DNA of 64,000 nucleotides, from assembly GCA_014529385.2 (NCBI GenBank), contig CM043950.1, positions 83,088,843 to 83,152,842 of the forward strand. Reading direction: 5' to 3'. This DNA is from Adiantum capillus-veneris. Taxonomy: Eukaryota; Streptophyta; Polypodiopsida; Polypodiales; Pteridaceae. How positions within the stretch are numbered: position 1 is the first letter of the stretch; each line of letters begins with the position of its first letter. The notes below the pieces were generated by a model that saw only the letters and a list, made by a program, of their open reading frames with translations, did not search any database and was not told where the DNA came from. Below are positions 35,475 through 46,710 of this stretch, piece after piece. The translations under genes were made by a program, and so were the position numbers.

Positions 35475-36507
35475 AAATGTCCTGTGAGCTTACATTACTG
35501 TCTCTAGTACATGACAGCAAGGGCTGAACAGAATCTTCCACAAACACTACATCCCGAGAAACCAGAATACGTTTTGTTTGCGGATGATACAACATGTAAC
35601 CTTTGCTTTCAGCACTATAACCAACAAAAATACATTTGACAGCCTTATCATCCAATTTTCTGCGCTGCACTTGTGGCACCAAAGCATATGCCAAACAGCC
35701 AAAAACACGCATGTGCTCAATAGAAGGTTTTCTATCATTCCATGCTTCATATGGAGTAATAGACTGCAAAGCTTTCGTAGGACACCTGTTAAGTACATAA
35801 GTGGCACACATGATGGCCTCAAGCCAAAAAGAATGCGGTAAAGCTTGACTTTTGACCATACATCGTGCCATTTCCGTCAGTGACCTGTTTTTCCTCTCAG
35901 CAACACCATTTTGCTGAGGTGTATAAGGAACTGTACATTGGTGTTTTATCCCACGACTAGCCAGAAATGCATTAAATTCATGAGACATATACTCCCCCCC
36001 TCGATCTGAACGGAGGGTGCCCATTGTACATTTCGAGACATTTTCAGCCATAGCTAGAAATTGTTTGAAGCACATAAATACTTTGGACTTCGCTTTACGC
36101 GGAAATACCCATGCATGCTTGGAGTAATCATCAATGAAAGTAACGAAGTATAGGTAATTGCCCAAGGACGGAGTTTGCATGGGCCCACAAACATCACTAT
36201 GCACAAGATGCAACCTGCATGTGGCCCGAACTGAACCATCCTTTGGAAACTTAGAACGCAGCATCTTACCCAAAATACAGCCTTCACAAACATGTTTGAC
36301 AGGTGCTTCAAGAGGCGGCAAAGAAGCAACCATATCAGATTTCTGCAAACGCAGCAAAGTGGCAAAATTCAGATGACCAAAACGTGCATGCCAAAGTTTT
36401 GCATCTGAAATAGCCCTTGAATCTGCAACAGCATTTGCAAAATTTTTTCCACACTTGTCATACAAAGTGAGCTTATACAACCCACGGCACAGAAGCCCAG
36501 ATGCAAC
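35446..36507 (-). pseudogene. copia integrase
   Basis: This segment encodes the enzyme that inserts the retrotransposon DNA. The zinc finger is H-H-C-C: LWHARFGHLNF near 36390 and HVCEGCILGK near 36295-36266. The core has its three acids in VHSDVCGPM (near 36200), RSDRGGEY (near 36010) and NGVAERKNRSL (near 35910). A GKGK-type linker is not obvious; the C-terminal part reads KRILVSRDVVFVED. The segment is in the same frame as gag-protease but separated from it by a TAA at 36508-36510. A frameshift near 35455 separates it from RT. Confidence 0.9.
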
Positions 36508-37911
36508 AATTTAATCACCAAAACTGAGATCATGAACTGTACATCTGTCATCCACAAATTTGACTACAAGTATAAGTCTAGCAAGTGCGGATACAGACAA
36601 GAGATTCTTCTTGATCCCAGGTACATAAAGTGCATCAACAAGTGTGAAAGAACTGCCATTAGCAGTAGTAAGCACAATCTTTCCAACTCCCTGAACTGGA
36701 TAAGAGGCATTGTTGGCACAAGTGAGTGAATTCCCATGAGGGACAGACTCGAGAGAGGTAAACAATTCATGATGTGAGGTAATGTGCTTTGTAGCACCAC
36801 TGTCGAAATACCACACATGTGAATCTGCAGCAACTGACAAGCATGCATCGTGGACAGCAGGATTGTAATTGCACTCTGCACTAAAAGCCCATTCTGCATC
36901 AACATCAGCAACACAGTCTCCTTTCACAGAAGACTCAACAATGGCTGCATTTGTAGTGGAACCAGCATTTGCAGTGGAACCACCCTCTTTCTTCTTAGCC
37001 TCTTTGGCCTTCAACTTAGGACACGACTTGATCAAGTGATCATTGGCTTTACAATAATGGAAACGCATCTTCTTTTTGCCCTTATCACCAAAATTGCCAG
37101 ACGAAGTACTGCCAGCAGAAGCATTAGGAACATAATTTTTGCCACTCGCAACAGAACCATAAGAAGTGGCTGCATTATTGTTACCACCCTTTCTTTGAGA
37201 AGGAATAAAAGCCTGTTCAAGTGCACGCTTCCTAGTCCTGTTTTTTCTAGAAAGTGACTCTTGCAACAGCAATGTGCATAATGCATCAAACTTGACAACT
37301 TCAGGATTTCCTTGGGTCAGCAGTCTCCAAGTACTAGCAAATGTCTGGTAGGAATCTGGTAAGGCGTCAAGAACCGTCTGCACAAGGGAACGGTCTGAAA
37401 TGAATTCACCTGCAGAAATAAGTTGCTCATTGATATCCTTGACACTAGCAAGGAAAGTGTCCATATCATCTTTCTCATGCATATTCTTCGACTCCAGCTC
37501 TTTACGCAGCAAAGCGATTTTAGCCTCATTGCGGCTTGCATAAAGACCTGCTAAAATATCCCAAGCCTGTTTTGCAGATTTTGCTGAAGGGATGTGAGGA
37601 ACAATGGTGCACTTCACAGACAACGCAATCAATGCATGAGCCTGCTCATCCTCAACATCCGAACGAGCTTGTTCTGCCGTAGGCAAAACAACTCTAACAG
37701 CTGCAATCCTTGCAGCAAGACCTGCAACATCCTCAACATTGCCTACATCCTCAGAACCAGGACGTACATCAATGCCCTGCACAATGTTCCAGACACCTTT
37801 TGACACAAGAACATGTTGCATCATATAAGCCCACATTGGGTAGTTGTCCCCATCCAACCCATCCTCAGCAACAAACATCTTGAACACATCTGTGTTGTTG
37901 TTGTCAGCCAT
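36508..37911 (-). CDS. copia gag and protease
   Basis: Gag (the particle protein) and the aspartic protease lie in one 466-codon frame. The start was placed at the ATG at 37911 (MADNNNTDVF), because this begins the gag-like sequence; the frame is open 20 codons further upstream. The gag core is at about residues 30-220. The zinc knuckle near 37065 reads FHYCKANDHLIKSC: the first cysteine of C-x2-C-x4-H-x4-C is replaced by phenylalanine, so metal binding is probably lost. The protease active site is WYFDSGATKHIT near 36800. The frame ends at a TAA (36508-36510), after which integrase continues in the same frame, so one base change accounts for the stop. Confidence 0.88.
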
Positions 37912-38221
37912 GGTAAATGCTGCACCTGATGTGAAAACTACCCAAAAATAGGAGAAACGGAGCGGGAACAACCTGTGCTATATAGCACAAATCGTAGAAG
38001 ACTATAAGTCACCTGTTATGCAGAAAACAGCACTGACAGAAATTCTGCACAAAATGACGAAATAGCCTGTGCAGTACTGCCTGTAGTGGAAACGGAGGCC
38101 GAAATGAGCCCAAATCAAAACTCTGAGCAAACCAAAGCTCTCTGAAAGCTCACTGAAATCAGAGAAAGTGAGCAGGCGTGTGCTGGAGCAGCTAGCGACT
38201 AACCCCGGGAGGACATGACCT

Positions 38222-38233
38222 GCTCTGATACCA
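38222..38233 (-). other. primer-binding site of the copia element
   Basis: TGGTATCAGAGC on the minus strand, two bases from the 5' LTR, is the standard plant copia primer site complementary to the 3' end of initiator methionine tRNA. It confirms the orientation and the inner end of the LTR. Confidence 0.93.
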
Positions 38234-38235
38234 AT

Positions 38236-38462
38236 TGTTGGAATTAGGGTTGCAGAGAAACACACACAACTTGGAGAAGACGAAGGAAGCTCAAGGCACA
38301 CTATAGAGAGTGTGTTACTTAGTGTGCAATGGAAATATGGATAGCCCTAGAGTGATGGGCGTATATACGATGCACGGGGGAAAAAACCTCCTAAAGAGGT
38401 AAAAAATGCCCCGACGGTCCTAGTGTGTTCACACACATCACTACCACATGTATATGGTAACA
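38236..38462 (-). repeat. copia 5' LTR
   Basis: This 227-bp LTR holds the promoter of the minus-strand element. Minus-strand ends are TGTTACCATATACATG and TTCCAACA. It is followed on the plus strand by TTATT (38463-38467), the right-hand target duplication. Confidence 0.92.
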
Positions 38463-39164
38463 TTATTGTTGAAGCAACGATAGCCTTTGGAACTTGAATA
38501 TGCATGGGCATCATGACTTACCTTAACAAGAGCCAATGGGTTGCTTTAGAAATTGATTGAGGATTTCTTACCATCTCTTACTATCGTTGTGGAGTTTGGG
38601 TGTGTTAGATTTTTATTCATCTCCAGATGCTTCACATCCTATCTACAAGCTCCTCACCACCCACGTGCACTGGCTCTTGCTTGTGGGTTGGCCACCTGTA
38701 CACCTGTTGAAGACGGATCTCATGAACACTTAGGGTTTCTAAGCACATTTCCCACTTTAGACCTATTTTGACCAGCTTGAAAAGAAAAATTGGCAATTCT
38801 CTTGAAGTGATGCACATGCCATGGATGCACATATCATAGAGAGAGATAGAGATACAATCGATAGAGAGAGAGAGAGAGGCAATTTGAGTAGTTGGCTCCC
38901 GTGGGAAGCACCGCTATGTTGATCATCGTTTCCCTTCAGAGGATGTTACAATATGGACACTCTGGGTGTGGTAATGTCGTACCTTATCTCAGTTTTATTG
39001 GGACCCAGGTGATTGGCATTAGCCTCACTCCGATCATGCATGTGTGCCAGTCTCTTTATTTGAGTACACTATGAAGATTGGAGAGTTATCATTGATGTGT
39101 TCGTAAAGAGAGCAACCTAATCCTATGCGTTTCTGGTTGCATTGAGGTTTATCTCATGTTTATC

Positions 39165-39616
39165 TTCAGAAGTTTTGGTCTGCCATCTGGGAAGCCCGTG
39201 GTCAGGCGAAGGAGACTGTGGGGACCCATGTTAAAGTGTTTGCAAATCATATGCCGTGTGTGTTCACCACGGAACTGCTCTACGAGCCAGAGAAAAACCT
39301 CTTCTTCAACAGCCATGACATGACATGGAGGAAGAACAGGAAGATACATAGCCTTGGATATTTACAAGTACTACTACCGAGCCCCTCACATATCGAGCCT
39401 ACTTTCTTGTCATATTGGTGGTGCCAAACTCCAACAATTAGAGGATCAAAGTGGTTTACGAGGGAAGGGCACGTTCCCTACAATTTATGGAAATTGGGTG
39501 AGGATGGTGCCACCTCCCCGCCATACGCAATTATGGTTTTTCCTTTTTTGTGGGCACAAACATCCCATGCACCCAGGGATTTTAATTACGCGATGACTCA
39601 TTTTGTTAAATGTTAA
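39165..39616 (+). pseudogene. second ORF of the two-gene element, copy B
   Basis: This is the plus-strand counterpart of 17870-18245, extended further. Segments include KVFANHMPCVFTTELLYEPE (near 39230), FFNSHDMTWRKNRKIHSLG, and, after one or two frame changes, SKWFTREGHVPYNLWKLGED (near 39455) and FPFLWAQTSHAPRDFNYAMT (near 39540-39595). Amino-acid changes between the copies are conservative in the first frame, which supports real coding history. No family was recognised. The match to copy A stops at 39571 but the frame runs on to a stop at 39614. Confidence 0.5.
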
Positions 39617-39956
39617 TTATTGTTGTTATTATCACTATTGTTTTCATGTGAATAACATATCTAATGTCATGACCTACAAAAACCGGTAGAAAACGTAGAA
39701 CCGGCGGGAAAACCAACAATCCCGGCAGGCCCGGCGGGTTTATCATGAAACCCGGCGGGCCCACGGGACAAGCAAGAATCCCGCCGGACCCGTCATGTAC
39801 CCCCTTCATATTTGGCGGCTCTATATAACCCTATAGTAGACATCACATCACATCATCTCTTCCTCTAAATTTGATCATCCTTTAAAATTTAGAAGAAAAA
39901 CTAAAGGTAAAAAAATGAATAGTCTTTAAAAAAAATTAAAACTTAATGTAGTTCTG
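39617..39956. repeat. GC-rich short-period repeat and AT-rich flank
   Basis: 39680-39800 has repeated forms of 'cccggcgggtttatcatga' and 'cccggcgggcccacggg' in a row, a degenerate short-period repeat much richer in G+C than its surroundings. The rest is AT-rich. No gene was seen. Confidence 0.55.
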
Positions 39957-40705
39957 ATCATGGATCATTAGTTCTTTTTTAGACTGAACTAATTTTTGAA
40001 AGGAGGTAGAAAGGTGAATCTTTGGATCAATATCTCTACATTTGGGATGGACTAATCTCACGTTTGGTTCACCGTTATATTTGCTAAATTGATTCCTATA
40101 TTGATTAGAACTTCTATCATGGGTCATTAGTTCTTTTTTGGACTGAACTGATTCTTGAAAAGAGATAGAAAGGTGAGTCTTTGGGTCGATATCTCTACTT
40201 TTGGGATGGACTGATCACATGTTTGATTCACCATTGTATTTGCTTGCTATTCGGATTAGAGCTCCAATTATGGGTCATTAGTTCTTTTTTGGACTAGAGT
40301 GATTCATGAAAGGAAGTATAAAGGTGAATCTTTGGGCCGATATCTCTACTTTTGGGATGGACTGATCACATGTTTGATTCACTGTTGTATTTGCTTGCTA
40401 TTCCAATTAGAGCTCCAATCATGGGTCATTAGTTCTTTTTTGGACTGCACTGATTCATGAAAGGACGTAGGAAGGTGAATCTTTGGGTCGATATCTCTAC
40501 TTTTGGGATGGACTGATCACATGTTTGATTCACCGCTGTATTCGCTTGCTATTTTGATTAGAGCTCCAATCATGGGTCATTAGTTCTTTTTTTGGACTGG
40601 ACTGATTCATGAAAGGGGTAGGAAGGTGAATCTTTGGGTCGATATCTCTACTTTTGGGATGGACTGATCACATATTTGATTCACCATTGTATTTTCTTGC
40701 TCATG
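39957..40705. repeat. 151-bp tandem repeat, five copies
   Basis: Units start near 39957, 40116, 40267, 40418 and 40569 with 'atcatgggtcattagttc'. They also share 'gatatctctacttttgggat' and 'ggactgatcacatgtttgat'. The first unit is the most divergent and about 8 bp longer; the last is incomplete. No gene crosses the array. Confidence 0.9.
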
Positions 40706-42355
40706 TTTGAGTAGATTGAGGTTTTCCGATACTTACTTGGCTCATCCTGAACAAGGCAGTATAGACATGCTGTAGACAGAGGGCTACTAGAATAGGCCCA
40801 AGAACCTGCACAAGATTCTCCCAAACTGAGGCAGACATCCCCTATCTCTTCTTGAACCTTCCAGCCAACTCCAATATTCTACTGTCCTTATGTAATGCAA
40901 TGGGCTCCACCCCCAACTGGAAACAATTTTTTCTTGGTGATTCAGGCTCAGTATTTTTTGTTATTTGGAATAGGATCAGAGGAGGTTTTTGTTTTTGTTA
41001 ATCTGACTTGAAAGGAATGATAGCATATTTAACAATGCTTACCAAACTAAAAGTCTGAGGATGCTCTTTTCTCACTTCTCTTTGTAGGCCAACCAACTGA
41101 AGCTAGACCAGTGAAGACTTTATGAGGCTAATCGGAAAGTCCTAATTGACTGCATGGGCTTCTACAATAGTGAAAACATAAACAACAAACAGGAGGTCCT
41201 CCTAGATGGCTCCTACACTCACCTGCAGCGAGTGATAGATGACTGCAGAGCAGAAGAAGAAAATCTAAGGCAACAACACTTCAACTGGCTACGGCTCATA
41301 TCACACCTCCAAGAAGTCCTCAGCTCACTGCCTAATAGAAATAGCTGGTGTATTAAGCAACTACATATGTAATTTTGAACCTATGGGTTTCGAGAAGTAT
41401 CTCCTTACTTGTTTTTGGAATCTCCTCCAGAAGGTTGTAATTTTGTTTCTTTTCAAATATACACTCCCAATGCCTTTTATGGGAAAAAGAACAACTTTTT
41501 CCTTACTGACAAGCTCCACATTTGCGTCCTTATTGGTTGTGCAACCACACAATTCCCTCCAAAGTTCCAACGACTACCATCCTGAGTACCTTCACTTTGT
41601 GCACTTTTTCTTGTGTCGCTTGTGCTTTTGTGCCCTTTCTATAGAAACCGGCCTGCTTTTTCTCCACTCATGGATGTTTTTTGAACTAGGTCCAATGTAT
41701 TGTTCCCACTATTGTCTACCAACAAAGATAATGTCCCTTTTGACAAGAAATAGCATTTAGTAAAGCTTTAATGCTCTCCCCCCCGCCCCCCTTTAAGGAC
41801 TCTGTAGATTGCTTAGCAGTCCTCATTGTGAAATCATATTTGATATGTACCATAAGAAAAAATTCTAACATGCACATAAATGAATGGAGTGTGCAGAAGT
41901 GTATCTTGTTGAGGGAAAATAGTATATGGGCTCAATGTATGTTTGCCTAGATATATCCATATCTATGCATGCATGCTCACATGAAGTGATCACCAAGGTT
42001 GGTAACACTTATTGTGTCTCTAGGCAATGCATAGTAAAAAACACACACAATACAAGAGGAATCATGAATAGAGACTACATAGATATATAGATCTCCTTGT
42101 TCATTCGCGCCTTACAAAGAGGTTCCATACGTCAATATAACTAGTGCTCCCAGATATGAAAGAGTTTCATGCCATTTCCTTTACAAAGTTACTGAAATCT
42201 AACTGAAAGTAAAAGACTATATCATTTATGGCTTTAACAACTGGCACATCCCAGTGGCAAAAAATCTTTTTCCCCTGGCAAAATTTTTGACCTGATACCC
42301 ATAAATCCCTTGTTACAAGCCAAAAAGTTTCAAAAAGTCTTCAAAAACACTATTC
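40706..42355 (+). other. no firmly supported gene
   Basis: The best candidate is an open frame at 41154-41372 (+). It reads NRKVLIDCMGFYN just upstream of and across its ATG, then RVIDDCRAEEENLRQQHFNW, and looks like a short coiled-coil exon. A TGA precedes it at 41113 in the same frame. It has no recognisable family and no clear splice sites. The remaining sequence shows nothing specific. Confidence 0.35.
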
Positions 42356-42359
42356 AGTC

Positions 42360-43220
42360 AATCTTGTCCATTATTGATTTTGGCAACTCCCCTAAAGCTA
42401 CCCCTAAATCATCAGCGTGACCATTGAGAACTTGAATATGCTCCTCCATGTGATTCAGATCTACCTTTGTATCTCCAACACCCTTTACATCTATAATCTG
42501 TTCCTGATCTACATTCTGCGTCATACCCTAAATTGTTTTTGAAACTGTTTCTTTTGGTTTATCTTCCTCATCTGTATTCCTTCAGGTCCCCCTATACCAC
42601 TATCATTTTCACTTCCTTTTGTCATATAATCTTGTTGTTCTACAGCCTGAACCGAAGTAAAAATGCCTTGACTATCTTCAGTTGCCTACAATTTCTTTGA
42701 AACTGATTTCTAATCTTCCATACTCAAATGTGCATCTTCCACAATACTCTTTGCTTTTAACTCTTCCATCTACATGCTCAACTCTTCAAATCTTTTTTGA
42801 AGTAACAATTATTCAGAATTTTCTTCCTCCTTTGCAAAAGCTTGATAAGGTATGTTCAGAAGAGAAAATAAACGTTTCCTCAACTCCAACTAGACTTGTT
42901 CCCTGCTTTCTCACCTTTGATTTAAGGACTTCAACATCAGGTGTAGATATGTACCATCCATCCAAATCAAGTTCATCATCAGAAAGATCTCTAAGTTCTC
43001 CCTCTAATTCTCTACATGCTTTAACTCTGCTTAGAAAAACACTATTTTCTGATTGAATCTTTGTAATCCAAACCTAGCAAATATAGCTGCAATTCATTTT
43101 TTCTACCATTCCTGAACTCTCCCTACAATGTTGTCCCTTCTAGCAAGTTGTGATTTGCATCCTTGCTTTTCTACAAATCCTCCTTTGAATCCTTAATGGT
43201 GTCCCCCAAATTCTGTGTAT
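42360..43220 (-). pseudogene. unrecognised coding remnant with acidic coiled-coil character
   Basis: Read on the minus strand from 43220, coding sense is present in pieces. These include DTIKDSKEDL, KSKDANHNLLEG, FLSRVKACRELEGELRDLSD then DDELDLDGWYISTPDVEV (43040-42930). After a frame change near 42845 come RFEELSM-stop-MEELKAKSIVED and QAVEQQDYMTKGSENDSG. MTQNVDQEQIIDVKGVGDTK and NHMEEHIQVLNGHADDLGVA (42525-42380) follow. Several TAG/TAA codons interrupt, mostly where Gln codons would fit (CAG/CAA). It is probably a decayed gag-like or host coiled-coil protein. I do not recognise the family. Confidence 0.45.
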
Positions 43221-43479
43221 TATACCAGATTTTTGTAGTTTATTTAGATAGTGCAAAAGGAATCTACTGAATGCTACTTATTCAGCCATATATCACATAT
43301 TACATAGCAAACATGCTACACATTGTACATTGTACATGGTGTACTATACACATGCTACACAATAACTCTCTCTCTATACATAGATTGTTATAGATATGGC
43401 GATGCTATGTGCTATGTGCTAAATGGTACATATCACTTAGCACATAATACACTTGTACAATGGGCCTATGTGTAGCACC

Positions 43480-43527
<48 letters not shown>

Positions 43528-44851
43528 CCACGACTTTAAACAAACACCTTACGCTACATGCTATATAGCACAATGAAAATAGTACATAGCACATAGCACA
43601 GAGTACACATGCTACAAAAACAATATTGTACAGTTGTCACACATGTACTATATAGCACATAGCAAATAGCATTTAGTACAGATGCTACATATTCACAATG
43701 TACATATTGTAGTATTGATATGTCTCTCATTCAGTTAGAATTATGGTATGCTATGCATATATATTACAAGCTCAAAGAAAATGAGATAGCAACAAATATG
43801 TCTCTACAATTTTTTTAAAAAAGAAACAAAGGAGAATCAAGTATGATTCTTGTGTCGACACTGAAAACGGAAAAAACTGAAGGGGAAGGGGGTATGAGGC
43901 GATGGCTATGATGAACCAGGAGGCGGAGTCGACATCAAACAAAAGCATCCTCGAAGTAGGAGGTGAAGGTGGTAGGAAGAAGCAGGAAGGGAGTCGAATA
44001 TGATGCAGGAAAGAGGAACCATGGTTTTTTTTAAAACTTTGACGAACCTCTCTGACAAGCAATGTAGCAGGTTGAGGCATGTGGTTACGGGAGCACGCAA
44101 TAGTTTCAGCTCCAAATTGAACGAGATCAAAACCCGTCCAACCCCTTTCAAAGTAAGTTATGGTTCATCTTAGGAGGAAATGCCTAGATTCAAAGGAATC
44201 TAGGAAGGAAATTAATATAATAAAGTACCCACCAGTATACCAGAACTTATTAGGGAAAAAATGAACCCCAAAAAGGTCCTATATTAGAAGAAATATGGAC
44301 CTTACATAGGCCTCGTAAAGAATCCGAATTTTTAGGAATTAATGCTAATGGTGTGTAGGGTTAAGGGGACAAGGGCATTCAAGAAGCTAGTTTTGAGTAG
44401 GCTTTCCTAGCCTTTTTTTAGACACATGTAGGATGTGGACCTAGGAGGTCACCTTCTCTCTCTACCTTTTTGAAAGTGAAGGGAGTAAAGAAGTGTGGCC
44501 ACATCATCAAAAACGTGGATCACTAAGAGCCAAAATTTGACTTTTTAAAAAAAAAGTTATTTTTACTTATTTTTTACTTAAAACTCCCCCCCAACACATA
44601 TCCATATCAAAAAAGTATTTTTGTACCTTTTTTTAAACTTACAAGCACTAAAAGTCCAATTTTTCAAAAAAAAAAACTCCCTCCAAAAAAAAAACCTTTG
44701 TTCTCTCTTCCTCATCTCTCCTTTCTCCCTCTCCTCTCCCTCCCTGTCCCCTTCTCTCCTCCTCCTCCCCTCTCTCTCCCTCTCCCTCACTGTCCCCTTC
44801 TCTCCTCCCATGTTCCTCCCTCTCCCTCCCTACCCCCTTCTCTCCTCCTTC

Positions 44852-44928
<77 letters not shown>

Positions 44929-46700
44929 CCCCACTACCCCCTTGTCTCCTCCCATGTTCCTCTCTCTCTCCCTCCCCCCTCTCTCTTTTCATTCTTTGCT
45001 TCCTCACGCAACAGCTACCATGGTGCTCAAGGACATCACATATCGTATGCATACATATTTGCTTGTTTGCAACATTTGCACCGAAGGCCGCACGTGAGGG
45101 TGAGCAGAGGTCATCCCAAGAACGTGGTACCATCGATGAGATGAATGTTCATGGTTCTTCAATATCTTGCCAATACCATCACATATTTGAATAAAACACC
45201 CCTTTATGCAAGGTAACAATATACTTCTTACTTTTGATTGTGTTCTTCTTATCATAGACTTTGAAGTCTAAGGTGTTGCCTCTACTTGTTTTGTAGTGCT
45301 TGGCACAAAGGTTGCTTTTATGTACAAATAGTGAAAGGCTGCAGGTTAGAGAGGCCAAGTGTCACCACCTTTTCTCTAAAACAGTCCTCTTTGTTACATC
45401 TTGCAGGTAGGTGCTTCAAATCCATGCTTATTAGGGATGGTAATCTAATCCTAATGTATATTTTAGGATTGTTTATTTCCAGTTAGATATAAATACTTGC
45501 AAATTTGTACAACATATACTTACCAAGTGTCTTTATTATACAGCTTGCAAATGTTGAATTCATACATGTTTTTGTTACAAGGTGACCTCTTACTATGCTA
45601 GTTGAGTGGCATTGTTTGCAAGAATGGCTCAAGGAACTAGCATAATATGAAGCTTTTACGGTGGCACAAAGCTCTCTTCAGCGGCAATGTGGCTCCCACT
45701 ACACCAAAAATCATTATGCTAACATGGAGAGATCCCTAGTAGGACAATGCAAAAACTTTTCATCAGCAGCAACACACCCTTTCCTAACATGAGGGCACTC
45801 CTACCAAAGATATTTTTATGTGATAGGTCACCCCATGAGCATACCATGTCATGGAATGGATGTAAGAACTATGACCGCACTACTCCTTGGAAGTTGTCCA
45901 CATATGTATGTTTATCAAAGTTAATGAGAAGAAATTTGGACTTTTTTGTTTGTTGATGTGTAAGAGCACTCTAGGTCTACCATATTTTAGATTGTTTGAT
46001 AAGTTAATAAGATTTGTATTCATTTAAAGTGTACGTTTGTTTTTGTTTGGTAAGATTGTACATGAGAAGACATGATAAAGTATAAGAGATCTTGACGCAA
46101 TAGACCTCGATTAGATTCCTACCATGCACTTGTGACACCAGACCTCTCCTTGAACCCTTTGATTTCTATTGTTGTGGGAAGTCCAAGGGTAGTCTAATTT
46201 CAAATTTTTAGCAATAACTTTTTTTTAAAGGAAATTTTGGTTATTTTAAAGTTTGTACACAGTGTAAGAGTTCATTCCGATTATTTTCCTTCAGTTTCAA
46301 TTTTTGATCGAGGGCACTCCTTGGAAGCCACTTTTGAAGGTGTTAGGGTGAGATTTTGAGAAAGTTTTGTATGTAGGAAATACAGTGCTTAACACAATAA
46401 AAAGCATTGGCTCTTTGAGTATTTTCAGAATCCATGGTTTTAATGCTCGTTCGAGCCCGTAGATTAAGGAAAAAGTAAGAAATGTCTGTTTTACATCATT
46501 TTTAAAGAAATTGCCAACTTGCACGTTGATTTTTGGAGACTCCGAGTAGGATATGATTTTTTTGCATCACATGATGGTCGAAGAGTGCGACAAGATGAAC
46601 AAATTTGTGTGAGACAAGCCCAAACAGATTCGGAGCCAATTGAACACTAGAAGCTCTTGAAAACAGCCTAAAAGTTCAACACTTAAAAAAAAAAACTGCC
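43221..46700. other. long intergenic stretch with microsatellites
   Basis: Between 43240 and 43720 variants of 'gctatgtgctaca' and 'tagcacatagcac' recur many times, a short-motif region. (GA)n is at 43489-43522. A strongly C/T-rich block with a long (CT)n core lies at 44700-44990; the long open frames there are translated low-complexity sequence. From 45000 to 46700 no gene was recognised. Confidence 0.5.
44855..44925. repeat. (CT)n microsatellite in C/T-rich block
   Basis: This CT run of about 70 bp is flanked by 'ctccctctccctcc'-type sequence over nearly 300 bp. The strand asymmetry is extreme. Confidence 0.95.
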
Positions 46701-46710
46701 CACTTGAATT

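Larger units (their letters stand above)
30719..38462 (-). mobile_element. complete Ty1/copia retrotransposon with nested solo LTR
   Basis: This is a 7,744-bp insertion on the minus strand, bounded by TTATT at 30714-30718 and 38463-38467. It has 227-bp LTRs at both ends, a primer-binding site next to the 5' LTR, a polypurine tract next to the 3' LTR, and gag, protease, integrase, RT and RNase H in copia order. Without the 2,622-bp solo LTR inside it the element would be about 5.1 kb, normal for copia. Coding breaks are a stop near 36508, a frame change near 35455, a small deletion near 31400 and the solo LTR at 31784-34405, so it can no longer move by itself. Confidence 0.92.
29244..39571. 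mobile_element. two-gene DNA element copy B, split by a copia element
   Basis: 29244-30718 and 38463-39571 together align with 15617-18245. The copia element at 30719-38462 separates the two halves and is bounded by the duplicated TTATT. At the right end copy B continues its plus-strand ORF past the point where copy A is truncated. The left junction at 29243/29244 is inside the minus-strand gene. The element was therefore already incomplete, or was truncated, on that side. Confidence 0.72.

Noticed and set aside
36850-37257. 135-codon plus-strand frame within copia gag
   Set aside because: It is a shadow of the minus-strand gag gene, whose domains are recognisable.
39957-40705. CRISPR-like array
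   Set aside because: Units are 151 bp, adjoin directly without spacers, and lie in a plant transposon context. This is a tandem repeat.
44621-45144. Open frames of 148-161 codons on both strands
   Set aside because: They are translations of C/T-rich low-complexity sequence around a (CT)n tract (poly Ser-Leu or Glu-Arg). No domain or splice evidence.
45698-45712. CACTACACCAAAAAT as a CACTA transposon end
   Set aside because: It is a single occurrence with no subterminal repeats, no partner end and no transposase domain nearby.
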